From NCBI GenBank assembly GCA_022729705.1, contig DZAX01000001.1:62001-126000 (forward strand): a stretch of 64,000 nt of DNA, read 5' to 3'. This DNA is from Helicobacter cetorum. GTDB taxonomy: Bacteria; Campylobacterota; Campylobacteria; Campylobacterales; UBA6016. A program made the position numbers and the translations under genes. Positions within the stretch are counted from its first letter, which is position 1, and the number at the start of each line of letters is the position of its first letter. Positions 1 to 7,520 of this stretch are shown piece after piece. The notes beneath the pieces are model-generated. The model was not told the DNA's origin. It saw only the letters and a program-made list of their open reading frames with translations, and ran no database searches.

Positions 1-1289
1 TCGTCGCTTGCGTTTAGCTCCATGACGGCGTGAGCCGTTGTGCCGCTTCCGGCGAAGAAGTCGAGGATTATATCTTGCTTATTTGTGACCAATCTCAACA
101 TTTTTTCTAGCAAGAGCAGAGGCTTTGGGGTGTCAAAGACATTTGCCTTAAGTAGGTTTTTTATATTTTCTTTTGCAAGTTGGGTTGATCCAACTACTTC
201 ATTTAACCAAACAGTATTTGACAGAACTCCATCCTTAACCTCCGAGAGATATTTCTTTAATCTAGGTACATTTTTGCCATTTTTCCCGAACCACAATCTC
301 CCATCATGATAAGCATCCATTAGGCTAGATTCTGATAGCCGTGGAAAGGTGCCATCAACAGGCTTCCAAAATACCCCATTTGGAAAAGTTACCTCATATG
401 TGCTACTCCCACTTTTCGCTTGCAGTGCAACACTTGTCCAGTTGCCTTTTGGGTCATTATCTGGATTTTCATATCTCTCCTCTTGCGCTTTTGTCCGTGG
501 CAATAAATTAAATTCCAATATTTGAGAGTTTTTTGCGTAACATATTAAATACTCATGGTCTGTTGACATAAATTTTGCATCATTCTGAACAACATTTTTC
601 TTTTTCCAAATCAATTGTGCTACAAAATTCTCCTCCCCAAACACCTCATCGCAAAGCATTTTGAGTTGTGCCGCTTCATTATCGTCGATACTGATAAATA
701 TCACGCCGTCCTCTTTTAGTAGCCCTCTAGCCACATAAAGCCTAGGATACATAAATGTCAGCCATGCGCTATGGCTGTTTGCCTTACTCTTTGTAAAGTC
801 AAGTATTCTTTTGGCCTCTTCTAGTCCTATACCCGCTAGTTTTGATAGCTCCTCTATCGTAAATTTCCTATCGTCTTCATAGACAAAGCCGTCGCTTCCC
901 GTGTTGTACGGCGGATCTATGTAAACAAGCTTGATTTTTTCGGCGTAGGCGTTTTTGAGGTGTTTTAGGACTTCTAGGTTGTCGCCTTTTATGAGGATAT
1001 TTTGGCTATTTTTGTTTTCTTCTTTGCCGTTATGCTCTTTGTCCTCGGCTAGCAGGGTTAGTGGATTTTCGTTAGCTAGCAGTCTTGCATAGCTTTTGCC
1101 TAGCCAGTTTAGCGAGTAGCTCTCCTTTGATAATTCAAGCTCGCTTTTGCCGACCATCTCCGCCATTTTGTGCGGCACAAAATCGCCGTTTTTGTCAAAA
1201 CAGCTCGGAAAATGTTTTTTTAGTACCTCTATTTGTTTGCTATTTGCCGTAATATCCGTATTGTCGTATATTATCTCCATTTTTACCAT
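1..1289 (-). CDS. mod: Type III restriction-modification DNA methyltransferase (Mod), partial
   Basis: N-terminal about 430 residues of an adenine methyltransferase whose 3' end lies beyond base 1. The reading frame is open from ATG 1289 (alternative ATG 1280) to the edge. It has the catalytic motif DPPYNTG early (DNA near 910) and the SAM-binding motif FFAGSGTTAHAV late (DNA near 30-65). That order, with DPPY before FxGxG, is the beta class used by type III Mod subunits. The central stretch (about 150-620) is more AT-rich than the ends and is the expected target-recognition region. In type III systems Mod both methylates and confers specificity, and a Res subunit cuts. A res gene would be expected downstream, outside the window, and is not seen. 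No simple repeat suggesting phase variation is visible in this part. Confidence 0.9.
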   Translation of the reverse strand, partial: MVKMEIIYDNTDITANSKQIEVLKKHFPSCFDKNGDFVPHKMAEMVGKSELELSKESYSLNWLGKSYARLLANENPLTLLAEDKEHNGKEENKNSQNILIKGDNLEVLKHLKNAYAEKIKLVYIDPPYNTGSDGFVYEDDRKFTIEELSKLAGIGLEEAKRILDFTKSKANSHSAWLTFMYPRLYVARGLLKEDGVIFISIDDNEAAQLKMLCDEVFGEENFVAQLIWKKKNVVQNDAKFMSTDHEYLICYAKNSQILEFNLLPRTKAQEERYENPDNDPKGNWTSVALQAKSGSSTYEVTFPNGVFWKPVDGTFPRLSESSLMDAYHDGRLWFGKNGKNVPRLKKYLSEVKDGVLSNTVWLNEVVGSTQLAKENIKNLLKANVFDTPKPLLLLEKMLRLVTNKQDIILDFFAGSGTTAHAVMELNASD

Positions 1290-1368
1290 TTCCAGCCTTG
1301 TTTATTCAAGCGCCCATATCAGAGCATATTTTGAATTTTAGCTCATATCGTATTAGTCAAAAATTCCG

Positions 1369-2334
1369 CTAAAGCTTAATACGCTCCAGCATCTCTTTAA
1401 ATCTTCCTAACATCTCTTTTGTAACCGCTATATCCTCAAGTGATGAAATTGTCAAATCTTCGCTTCTGTCTATGTACTCTTCTAATTCTTTTTTTGTTTT
1501 TTCATCAATTTCTTTGGCTCTAAAAGTTTTTTCTATGGTTTTAGCGCTTACTTCTAATTCAACTATGGCATTTTGTGATTCATCAATCGCTATTTGGGCT
1601 TTTGAAACCACTTTTTCCACTTTTGTCATAAAACTTCTCAACTCTTTTTTTGCCCTATCAAGCTCTCCCGCTCCCGATTCTATATCGGTATGTGTATCGC
1701 TGTCATCACATTTTAGGGTCGCCATCTCATTTGTCTCTTCCAAAAATCTATCAAACTTTGTCTCAATTTTTCTAATTAGATACATACTCATGAGCAAGGT
1801 CGCAACAATCAGAAGTCCGCCGCCGTATTGCAACGCCGCAAGTTTCTCTTTTTTGCCCTCAAATTCATGGGCGTATTCACCCACGCACACGTCTATCATC
1901 GACAAAAGCTCATTATTCAAAACATACGTCTCTTTTTCTAAATCAACGCCTTCGCTCCTATTTTTAAGGCGTTCGCTAAGAGCCAAAAATTCGTCGCTTT
2001 TTTCCTTAATACGATAAAGTTTCTCTTTCAATTCGCTCGTCGGCGGCGGAGTAATACCGTTTTGCTCGGCTCCGTTTATAAGCGCTTCCAGATTTGTCAA
2101 AAACTCTTTTTTTGCGCTTTCAAACTCCCCAAAACTGCCATCTTCGCGGCTTAAGTTCAAAAAAAGCTCTTTTGCCATTTTTTGTGTCAACATCCGCTCT
2201 TTTCCCGCCATATTAACAACGTTGGAGTCGTTTTTGCTTTTTTGATTCAAAAATAGCGTCAACAATACAAGAGCTATTGCAATAACAGATAAGCTAAACC
2301 CTATCAGTTTAATCTGCGTGGTTATTTTATTCAT
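1369..2334 (-). CDS. PilJ/NarX-like membrane sensor protein without kinase domain
   Basis: 321 residues. One membrane segment is near residues 9-28 and a second near 171-188, enclosing a periplasmic domain that begins with the PilJ/NarX-type motif NMAGKERMLTQKMAKE (about 41-56). That motif resembles the P-box-like sensor region of nitrate/nitrite sensors and type IV pilus chemoreceptors. The cytoplasmic part is a short linker followed by coiled coil (about 200-320). No histidine kinase, GGDEF or full chemoreceptor signalling tip is visible. The start overlaps the stop of the upstream CRP-family gene by 8 bp, so it is probably the last gene of the nap transcript. A role in sensing nitrate or nitrite is inferred from location and the P-box-like motif. 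Confidence 0.7.
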   Translation of the reverse strand: MNKITTQIKLIGFSLSVIAIALVLLTLFLNQKSKNDSNVVNMAGKERMLTQKMAKELFLNLSREDGSFGEFESAKKEFLTNLEALINGAEQNGITPPPTSELKEKLYRIKEKSDEFLALSERLKNRSEGVDLEKETYVLNNELLSMIDVCVGEYAHEFEGKKEKLAALQYGGGLLIVATLLMSMYLIRKIETKFDRFLEETNEMATLKCDDSDTHTDIESGAGELDRAKKELRSFMTKVEKVVSKAQIAIDESQNAIVELEVSAKTIEKTFRAKEIDEKTKKELEEYIDRSEDLTISSLEDIAVTKEMLGRFKEMLERIKL

Positions 2335-2995
2335 AAAACCCCCTAAGTCCGCTTATATCAATTATTTTTATATCTGATTTTGCTTCTATGACGCCTTTTC
2401 TAGCAAGTTTGCCAATAATTCTTGAGAGAGTCTCCGGCTGAATATTTAAAGAGGCGGCAATATCTTGTTTTTTCATAGAGTTAAATCTATCCAAATCATT
2501 CGCTATCATAAAAGCGACTTTCCCCGCCCCGTCTAGTATCATTCCGCTATAAAAGACCCTTTGATAACGCTCCACGCTAGAGAGAGCCGCCTGAAGAGAT
2601 ATAAGTTGAAATTTTGGTATCTGTGCAAACAACAAGGATAAAGCGCTAGTCCGAACACCGAGGAGAAAGCCTTTTGATATACCCTCTATAGTGGCAAACA
2701 TCGTAGCTTCATACATATCGCTTGAGAGCGCCCTTATATCGTTTGCAACCATGCCTACTTCCAGCATATAAAGAGATACGGAACGCTCTGCGTTGTCAGT
2801 CTTATAAGCCTTTAGTTTTCCCTCGCATACAAAGTACCAATACGGCGTCTTCTCATCTTCATAAAAAAGCATTTCGCCCTCACAGAAACTTTTTATCTGT
2901 GATTGCGCCGATAAAAGCTCTATCTCTCTTGACTCAAGCCTACGAAAAGCCTCTATCTTTAAAAGCTCTTTTTCAAAGTCAGCCATTAGCCCCAT
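2327..2995 (-). CDS. CRP/FNR-family transcriptional regulator
   Basis: 222 residues: an N-terminal cyclic-nucleotide-binding-like beta roll (about 15-125), a dimerisation helix and a C-terminal winged helix. The recognition helix reads PETLSRIIGKL, with the Glu-Thr-x-Ser-Arg pattern that in FNR contacts TTGAT half-sites. Only two cysteines are obvious, so it is not a classical Fe-S FNR; it could be an NssR/DNR-like nitrosative or nitrate regulator. The start is ATG 2995, with in-frame ATG 2986 as an alternative; both overlap the end of the PAS gene. It lies in the nap operon and may act on the FNR-type box in front of napA (inference). Confidence 0.82.
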   Translation of the reverse strand: MGLMADFEKELLKIEAFRRLESREIELLSAQSQIKSFCEGEMLFYEDEKTPYWYFVCEGKLKAYKTDNAERSVSLYMLEVGMVANDIRALSSDMYEATMFATIEGISKGFLLGVRTSALSLLFAQIPKFQLISLQAALSSVERYQRVFYSGMILDGAGKVAFMIANDLDRFNSMKKQDIAASLNIQPETLSRIIGKLARKGVIEAKSDIKIIDISGLRGFYE

Positions 2996-3518
2996 AAACC
3001 CTTAGCACATCTTCTATCGCAAACTCAAAATCGCATATATCGGAGCCGCTTTTTTCCAAAAGCTTGGCAATCAAAGAGCTATCAAGCCAAATATTTAGTT
3101 TTGTCTTACCCTCGCCTCTCTCTTTTAGCTCCACATAGGCCTCTTCAAGCTCGTTTCGCTTCTCTCTTGGCACGGCCTCGCGCAATGATTTGTAGCCAAT
3201 ATGAACTCCGTTTTTGTCAAACAAAGAGGAGATTTGGGCATACACCCAATAGTAGCCGTTTTGCTTTGTTCTATTTTTTACATAACCACTCCAAGAACCG
3301 CCGTCTTTAATGACGCTCCAAAGATTTTTAAACAATGACGAGGGCATGTCGGGATGTCTTAAAATATTGTGAGGTTTGCCAATTAGCTCAGTAGACTCAT
3401 ATCCGCTAATCTTAGCAAACGTATCGTTGGCATAAGTGATAACGCCAAAAAGATTTGTATGAGAGACTATCGTTTCGCCCTCCGGAATATCGGTTTCGAC
3501 GTGTTTTACTCCTATCAT
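2979..3518 (-). CDS. PAS-domain (Aer/CetB-like) signalling protein
   Basis: 179 residues with one PAS domain (about 15-125): NLFGVITYANDTFAKISGY, then GKPHNILRHPDMP and WSGYVKNRTKQNGYYWV. These are typical of the FAD- or heme-binding PAS of Aer/CetB-type redox and energy sensors. No membrane segment and no known output domain are visible; the tail is an amphipathic region of about 50 residues. The start codon overlaps the napD stop as TAATG, so translation is coupled to the nap operon. It may pass redox information to the following CRP-like protein or to chemotaxis proteins (inference). Confidence 0.8.
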   Translation of the reverse strand: MIGVKHVETDIPEGETIVSHTNLFGVITYANDTFAKISGYESTELIGKPHNILRHPDMPSSLFKNLWSVIKDGGSWSGYVKNRTKQNGYYWVYAQISSLFDKNGVHIGYKSLREAVPREKRNELEEAYVELKERGEGKTKLNIWLDSSLIAKLLEKSGSDICDFEFAIEDVLRVYGANG

Positions 3519-3862
3519 TATTTATCCTTTATATGACCATGATACACTATATCTTCAGCCAGCATTTCACTGTTTAAACTATCAATAAGACTCTCGGATA
3601 CTTTGTCAAACTTACCCTCTTCGGCACTAAATTCGCTCTCTGAATAAGCGTACACCATCTCAGCACTCAAAACATGCGGCAGTGCCTGAATCACCCTTAG
3701 TCTTTCGCTCTCTTGCTCTGTTGTCTCACCCTCGATAATGACGACAATGCGCCCGTTTTCGTCGTGACTATACACCTCACATACGCCGCTCTCCTTTAGC
3801 CGTGCAAGTAGTTCGCTCAAAAACTGCGGCGCACACTTGACCACTACGCTTGATATATTCAT
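3518..3862 (-). CDS. napD: NapD-like chaperone for periplasmic nitrate reductase
   Basis: 114 residues starting MNISSVVVKC. The ATG at 3862 overlaps the napL stop as ATGA and is preferred over an in-frame ATG 12 bp upstream. NapD is a small ferredoxin-fold cytoplasmic chaperone that binds the NapA twin-arginine signal and helps Mo-cofactor insertion before Tat export. Length, the VVVKC/VIIEGET beta-strand pattern and position at the end of the Campylobacterota nap gene order support the call. The C-terminal 30 residues are acidic and poorly recognisable. Confidence 0.85.
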   Translation of the reverse strand: MNISSVVVKCAPQFLSELLARLKESGVCEVYSHDENGRIVVIIEGETTEQESERLRVIQALPHVLSAEMVYAYSESEFSAEEGKFDKVSESLIDSLNSEMLAEDIVYHGHIKDK

Positions 3863-4788
3863 TTTATTCCCCAAATTAAGATTCTATTTTCATCGGCCGA
3901 GCTTGCAAACTCTGTTTCGCTCAAAAAAACGATACGGTTTAACGTTGCGTTGTGACCTTTTGCGGTCGCAACTTTAGATTTTGTCAGCGTATCAAAAATT
4001 GCTATATCATTTTGATCGTTTATCGCAACAGCCGCTTTTGAGGCAAGTGGACTAAGAGCGACTGAATAGACTAAAAAATCAGCGTCAAACCTAGCTTTAA
4101 CGACGCCCTTATCGGTTAAAAACGTAGCGCGCCTATCTTGCCCTGCCGTAATAAGCGCTCCATTTTGATAATCTACTTTATAGATATTGTCAAGATTTAT
4201 ATTTTTGTAGAGTGCTTTTTGTTTGCCGCTTGCGGCGTCCAAGATATAGACAAATCCAGCCTCTCCTACTGTCGCCAAACTTTTTTTATCAGACGAGAGC
4301 GCCATATCGCTAAATGGAGAAGAGCCGATTTGTGTTGAGTATACAACTCTATTTTTTGATATGTCAAATAGCGTTACCTGACTGCTTACAAGCCCGATAA
4401 GAGCTAGATTATCGCTCAAAAGAGCTACTTTTTTGATAACTGAATTTGTAGAAAAACCACTTTGCTTAATGATACCATTTTTGCCAATATAAAGATGACC
4501 ATCCTCTGCGGCAATGACAAATGTATCCAAACTTGGCGATACAGCTAGGCTAAACGCCTTTTGAGCTCTTTTTTCACCGAATGGAGTTGTAAAATGCGGC
4601 AGGGAGTAGAGCTTTTTTGCTTTTTTTTCTATCTCATATACGTCGCCGTTTGCGCTACACGCAAAAAGATGCGAGCCTTGAATTATCATATCCATAGCAA
4701 CAGAGTCTAGTTTGATGATTTTTTTTGGCTTCAAATCACCGCCAAAAAGAGTCAAACAGACAGCCAACAAAATTGCAAATACCCTCAT
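3859..4788 (-). CDS. napL: NapL, periplasmic beta-propeller protein of the nap operon
   Basis: 309 residues from ATG 4788, which overlaps the napF stop as ATGA and begins a clear signal peptide (MRVFAILLAVCLTLFGG). The reading frame is open further upstream, but that extension lacks a signal peptide. The mature part has repeated WD-like blades (for example ALSSDKKSLATVGEAGFVYILDA and FLSETEFASSADENRILIWG). NapL is found in nap operons of Campylobacterota; its biochemical role is not established, and reported mutants have had modest effects on nitrate reductase activity. Placement between napF and napD supports the identification. Confidence 0.85.
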   Translation of the reverse strand: MRVFAILLAVCLTLFGGDLKPKKIIKLDSVAMDMIIQGSHLFACSANGDVYEIEKKAKKLYSLPHFTTPFGEKRAQKAFSLAVSPSLDTFVIAAEDGHLYIGKNGIIKQSGFSTNSVIKKVALLSDNLALIGLVSSQVTLFDISKNRVVYSTQIGSSPFSDMALSSDKKSLATVGEAGFVYILDAASGKQKALYKNINLDNIYKVDYQNGALITAGQDRRATFLTDKGVVKARFDADFLVYSVALSPLASKAAVAINDQNDIAIFDTLTKSKVATAKGHNATLNRIVFLSETEFASSADENRILIWGIK

Positions 4789-5279
4789 GGGCAACTCCTT
4801 TTTACTATAACGGCGCTTGTCGGACACACTCCGATGCAAAATCCACAAGCGGTACATTTTTCAGAGTTTATAATGGGATAAAAAAGCCCCGAAAAATCTA
4901 TCGCCCGTTCAAGACACGGGTCAAAACAGCTTTTACATATTACGCCGTTGTAGGCTAGACATTTTAGTGCGTCTATTTCGATAAAAGCGTCGATAATATC
5001 GCTATTTGAAGCGTCAAATACGCCCTTGTCGCAAGAGACGGCGCAATCTGCACAAAATGTGCAACCTCTGCGTAGAAAATCAAGATGCGGAGCCGTAAAT
5101 GCTTCTCTCTTGATTACGCCCTCTTCGCAAGAGTTTACACACGACAAACTATCGCACGTTTTACAAATATCAGCTTTTTGTGAGTCAAAAAAAGGAGCAA
5201 AAGGAGCAAAAGCTTCCTTTTGTTTATCTTTTTTTATAGCTCCTCCAAGCGAGGTAAAAAACTCCCGTCTACTGGACAT
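4785..5279 (-). CDS. napF: NapF ferredoxin-type iron-sulfur protein
   Basis: 164 residues, cytoplasmic. Four cysteine clusters are visible: CKTCDSLSCVNSC (about 38-50), CTFCADCAVSC (about 74-84), CKSCFDPC (about 115-122) and CTACGFCIGVCP (about 141-152). They can ligate several 4Fe-4S centres. NapF is thought to act in cytoplasmic maturation of NapA or electron delivery to its cluster. The N-terminus MSSRREFFTSLGG resembles a twin-arginine motif but has no following hydrophobic segment. It directly abuts napB upstream and overlaps napL downstream. Confidence 0.9.
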   Translation of the reverse strand: MSSRREFFTSLGGAIKKDKQKEAFAPFAPFFDSQKADICKTCDSLSCVNSCEEGVIKREAFTAPHLDFLRRGCTFCADCAVSCDKGVFDASNSDIIDAFIEIDALKCLAYNGVICKSCFDPCLERAIDFSGLFYPIINSEKCTACGFCIGVCPTSAVIVKRSCP

Positions 5280-5876
5280 TTAGTCCGCAACTATGTCTTT
5301 GTTTATATCAAATGCGCCGGATTTATCTTCTTTTACGCCTTCTCTTATTGTATCGCTCAAGTTGGTTTTGTACTCCCCGCCAGTTTTAGCTCTGAAAGCG
5401 CCTTTAAATCTATTCATAACAGCTGGATCTAGCACGGCTTGCGGAGCGTGGCACTGAGTGCAGTTGTATCTACCACCCCAAAGCCCTCCTTTGAGATCCT
5501 CGCCGTTTCCTTTTCTAAAGTTTGTCATGTGCGATTTTGGCACAGGAATAGCACCAACTGCCTTTGCGACTTCCGGCAGATGGCAACCCGTGCAAGCGTT
5601 GTTATCTTTTGTTATCTCTCCAAAAGAGCTTATATCGTGCGGAATCATAGGCGGTGCGTTGTCGTATGCTCGCGGAATCCTTTTATTTTTCTCTCCGGGA
5701 TTTTTACCCTGATAGACAAACGCCTCATTTTTTAGTCCGCTATCGGCGTTTACGCTTGTTTTTGAAAGTCCAAGCTTATCCTCGTTTATCGTAGCATCCG
5801 CTTTCGCCCCCATAAAAACAGCGGCGCAACCTAGCGCTGTTATGAGAGTTAAAATTTTGGTTATATTTTTTTTCAT
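5280..5876 (-). CDS. napB: NapB diheme cytochrome c subunit of periplasmic nitrate reductase
   Basis: 198 residues with an N-terminal signal peptide (MKKNITKILTLITALGCAAVFM) and two heme c attachment sites, CTGCH and CTQCH, with intervening histidines for axial ligation. NapB is the periplasmic electron-transfer partner of NapA and receives electrons from the quinol-oxidising NapGH route, because no NapC-type cytochrome is encoded here. Slightly longer than proteobacterial NapB, as usual in Campylobacterota. It sits between napH (3 bp gap) and napF. Confidence 0.94.
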   Translation of the reverse strand: MKKNITKILTLITALGCAAVFMGAKADATINEDKLGLSKTSVNADSGLKNEAFVYQGKNPGEKNKRIPRAYDNAPPMIPHDISSFGEITKDNNACTGCHLPEVAKAVGAIPVPKSHMTNFRKGNGEDLKGGLWGGRYNCTQCHAPQAVLDPAVMNRFKGAFRAKTGGEYKTNLSDTIREGVKEDKSGAFDINKDIVAD

Positions 5877-5879
5877 ACC

Positions 5880-6704
5880 CTACTCCTTGTTTTGTCTAAA
5901 TCCGAAACTTCTAATACTAAATCCAAGTGCGTCATCGTTACAAACTTCCACGCATCTGCCGCAATTTGTACACTCCCCGTTATTTACAAAAGTGCTTTTT
6001 TTACCAATCATGGAGAGTACTTGTTTTTCAGGACAAACAACCGTACACTTCATGCATAATGTGCATTTTTGATGATCATGGCGAACCCTAAAGAGGCTAA
6101 ATCTACCAATAAGCGAATAAAAAGCGCCAAGCGGGCAGATATGACCGCAAAAACCGTTTTTGAGAGCAAACAAATCAAACAAAAATACGCCGACAATTAC
6201 GGCTCCGCCAAATCCAATACCGTATATAAGCCCTCTATTTAAGACGCCTATCGGGCTTATCATCTCAAATGCCGCCACGCCAAGCGCAAATGAGAGTAAA
6301 ATACTTAAAGCTAGTATCCAATATCTTATATTTCTGCTAACCCACACTTTGCGTTCTGCCTCATCAAGCCGCAACGTGCGTCTAAGATAGTTTGCGCCGT
6401 CGGTAACCAAATTTACAGGACAAACATAAGAGCAAAATGCCCTTCCGCCAAAAAGTCCGTAAAAAAGCGTAATAATAAGTGCTCCAACAAGCACATCTAT
6501 GCCGAGAATCACTCCTGTGGCACTCATCTGAATAACAGCATAAGGATCGCTAAGCGGTATTTTTTCAAAAAGCGAGGAGCTCCCCAAATTTCCCTGTAAA
6601 ACCTTAAATCCCCACCAGTTTGATGCACCATACAAAAGTATCATTGAGAGCTGTGTAAAACGTCTAGCAAATAAAAATCTATGTTTATATAGCCATTTCA
6701 TCAC
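5880..6704 (-). CDS. napH: NapH membrane quinol dehydrogenase component
   Basis: 274 residues with about four membrane helices, two CxxxCP motifs (CSYVCPVN and CGHICPLG) and two C-terminal 4Fe-4S motifs (CTLCMKCTVVCP and CTNCGRCVEVC). NapH with NapG forms the quinol dehydrogenase that feeds electrons to NapB/NapA. In Campylobacterota lacking NapC this is the main route. The start overlaps the napG stop by 4 bp. Confidence 0.93.
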   Translation of the reverse strand: MMKWLYKHRFLFARRFTQLSMILLYGASNWWGFKVLQGNLGSSSLFEKIPLSDPYAVIQMSATGVILGIDVLVGALIITLFYGLFGGRAFCSYVCPVNLVTDGANYLRRTLRLDEAERKVWVSRNIRYWILALSILLSFALGVAAFEMISPIGVLNRGLIYGIGFGGAVIVGVFLFDLFALKNGFCGHICPLGAFYSLIGRFSLFRVRHDHQKCTLCMKCTVVCPEKQVLSMIGKKSTFVNNGECTNCGRCVEVCNDDALGFSIRSFGFRQNKE

Positions 6705-7510
6705 AGCCCCCCGCTATTTAGATAGTCTACGGCTTTTTTCTCACTTTGCGGAGTTTTTGTCGTAGAGTCTTTTTTGCTCTCTTTTGTATTCAACCTATTC
6801 TCGTCCGCCTCATCCCAGCCTTTTATGTAGTTTGATCCAGCTTTGCCTTTTGCGATCGTTAAAGGCAGTACAAATATCGAAGCTTTTTCAGTAACGCAAG
6901 CTTTTTCACACAGTCCACACCCCGTACAAATGTCGCCTATGACCCTTGGAACCAAATACGCATGTTTTCCCGTTCTATCGTTGCGCGAATAATCCACTAC
7001 TATTGCGGAGCCTAGAAGAGGACACGCTCTATAACAAGCGTCGCATTGAACACCCCAAAAAGCGATACATTGGTCAGAGTCTATAACTGCAACGCCCATT
7101 TTGGACATATTAATATCCAACTTTTTACTATTTTCAACAACCCTACTGACAAGCGAAGCTTCAAGAGCTCCGGTCGGACAGGGCGGTACGCACGGAATAT
7201 CTTTACACATATAGCAAGGAATAGTTCTTGGCGTAAAGTACGGCGTCCCGATGGCTATATTATCTTCGGCTTTTGCAAGGCGAAGCGTATCAAATGGGCA
7301 AGCTTCCACACATAGTCCACACCTGATACACTTAGCAAGAAAATCCGACTCTTTTATAGCCCCTGGGGGGCGCAATACTAGTAGCGAAGCTTTGGCATGG
7401 GTCGCATAAGCACTCCATGTTACGGCCCCCAAAGCTGCTAGCCCTACTCCTTGCAAGGTCTGGATGATAAATTTTCGCCTCTCACTTAGAGGCGTTTTTT
7501 CATTGCTCAT
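6701..7510 (-). CDS. napG: NapG periplasmic ferredoxin-type quinol dehydrogenase subunit
   Basis: 269 residues with a twin-arginine type N-terminus (SERRKFIIQTLQGVGLAALGA) and four iron-sulfur motifs: CIRCGLCVEACP, CYMCKDIPCVPPCP, CDACYRACP (with an upstream Cys) and CTGCGLCEKACV. NapG is exported folded by Tat and works with NapH on the periplasmic side of the membrane. It overlaps napH by 4 bp and follows napA by 10 bp. The last 50 residues are Lys/Ser rich and low in information. Confidence 0.93.
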   Translation of the reverse strand: MSNEKTPLSERRKFIIQTLQGVGLAALGAVTWSAYATHAKASLLVLRPPGAIKESDFLAKCIRCGLCVEACPFDTLRLAKAEDNIAIGTPYFTPRTIPCYMCKDIPCVPPCPTGALEASLVSRVVENSKKLDINMSKMGVAVIDSDQCIAFWGVQCDACYRACPLLGSAIVVDYSRNDRTGKHAYLVPRVIGDICTGCGLCEKACVTEKASIFVLPLTIAKGKAGSNYIKGWDEADENRLNTKESKKDSTTKTPQSEKKAVDYLNSGGL

Positions 7511-7520
7511 CTTTTACTCT

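Noticed and set aside
1472..2017. 181-residue open frame antisense to the PilJ-like sensor
   Set aside because: The opposite frame has a clear sensor domain, membrane helices and operon overlap; this one is a Ser/Phe-rich shadow.
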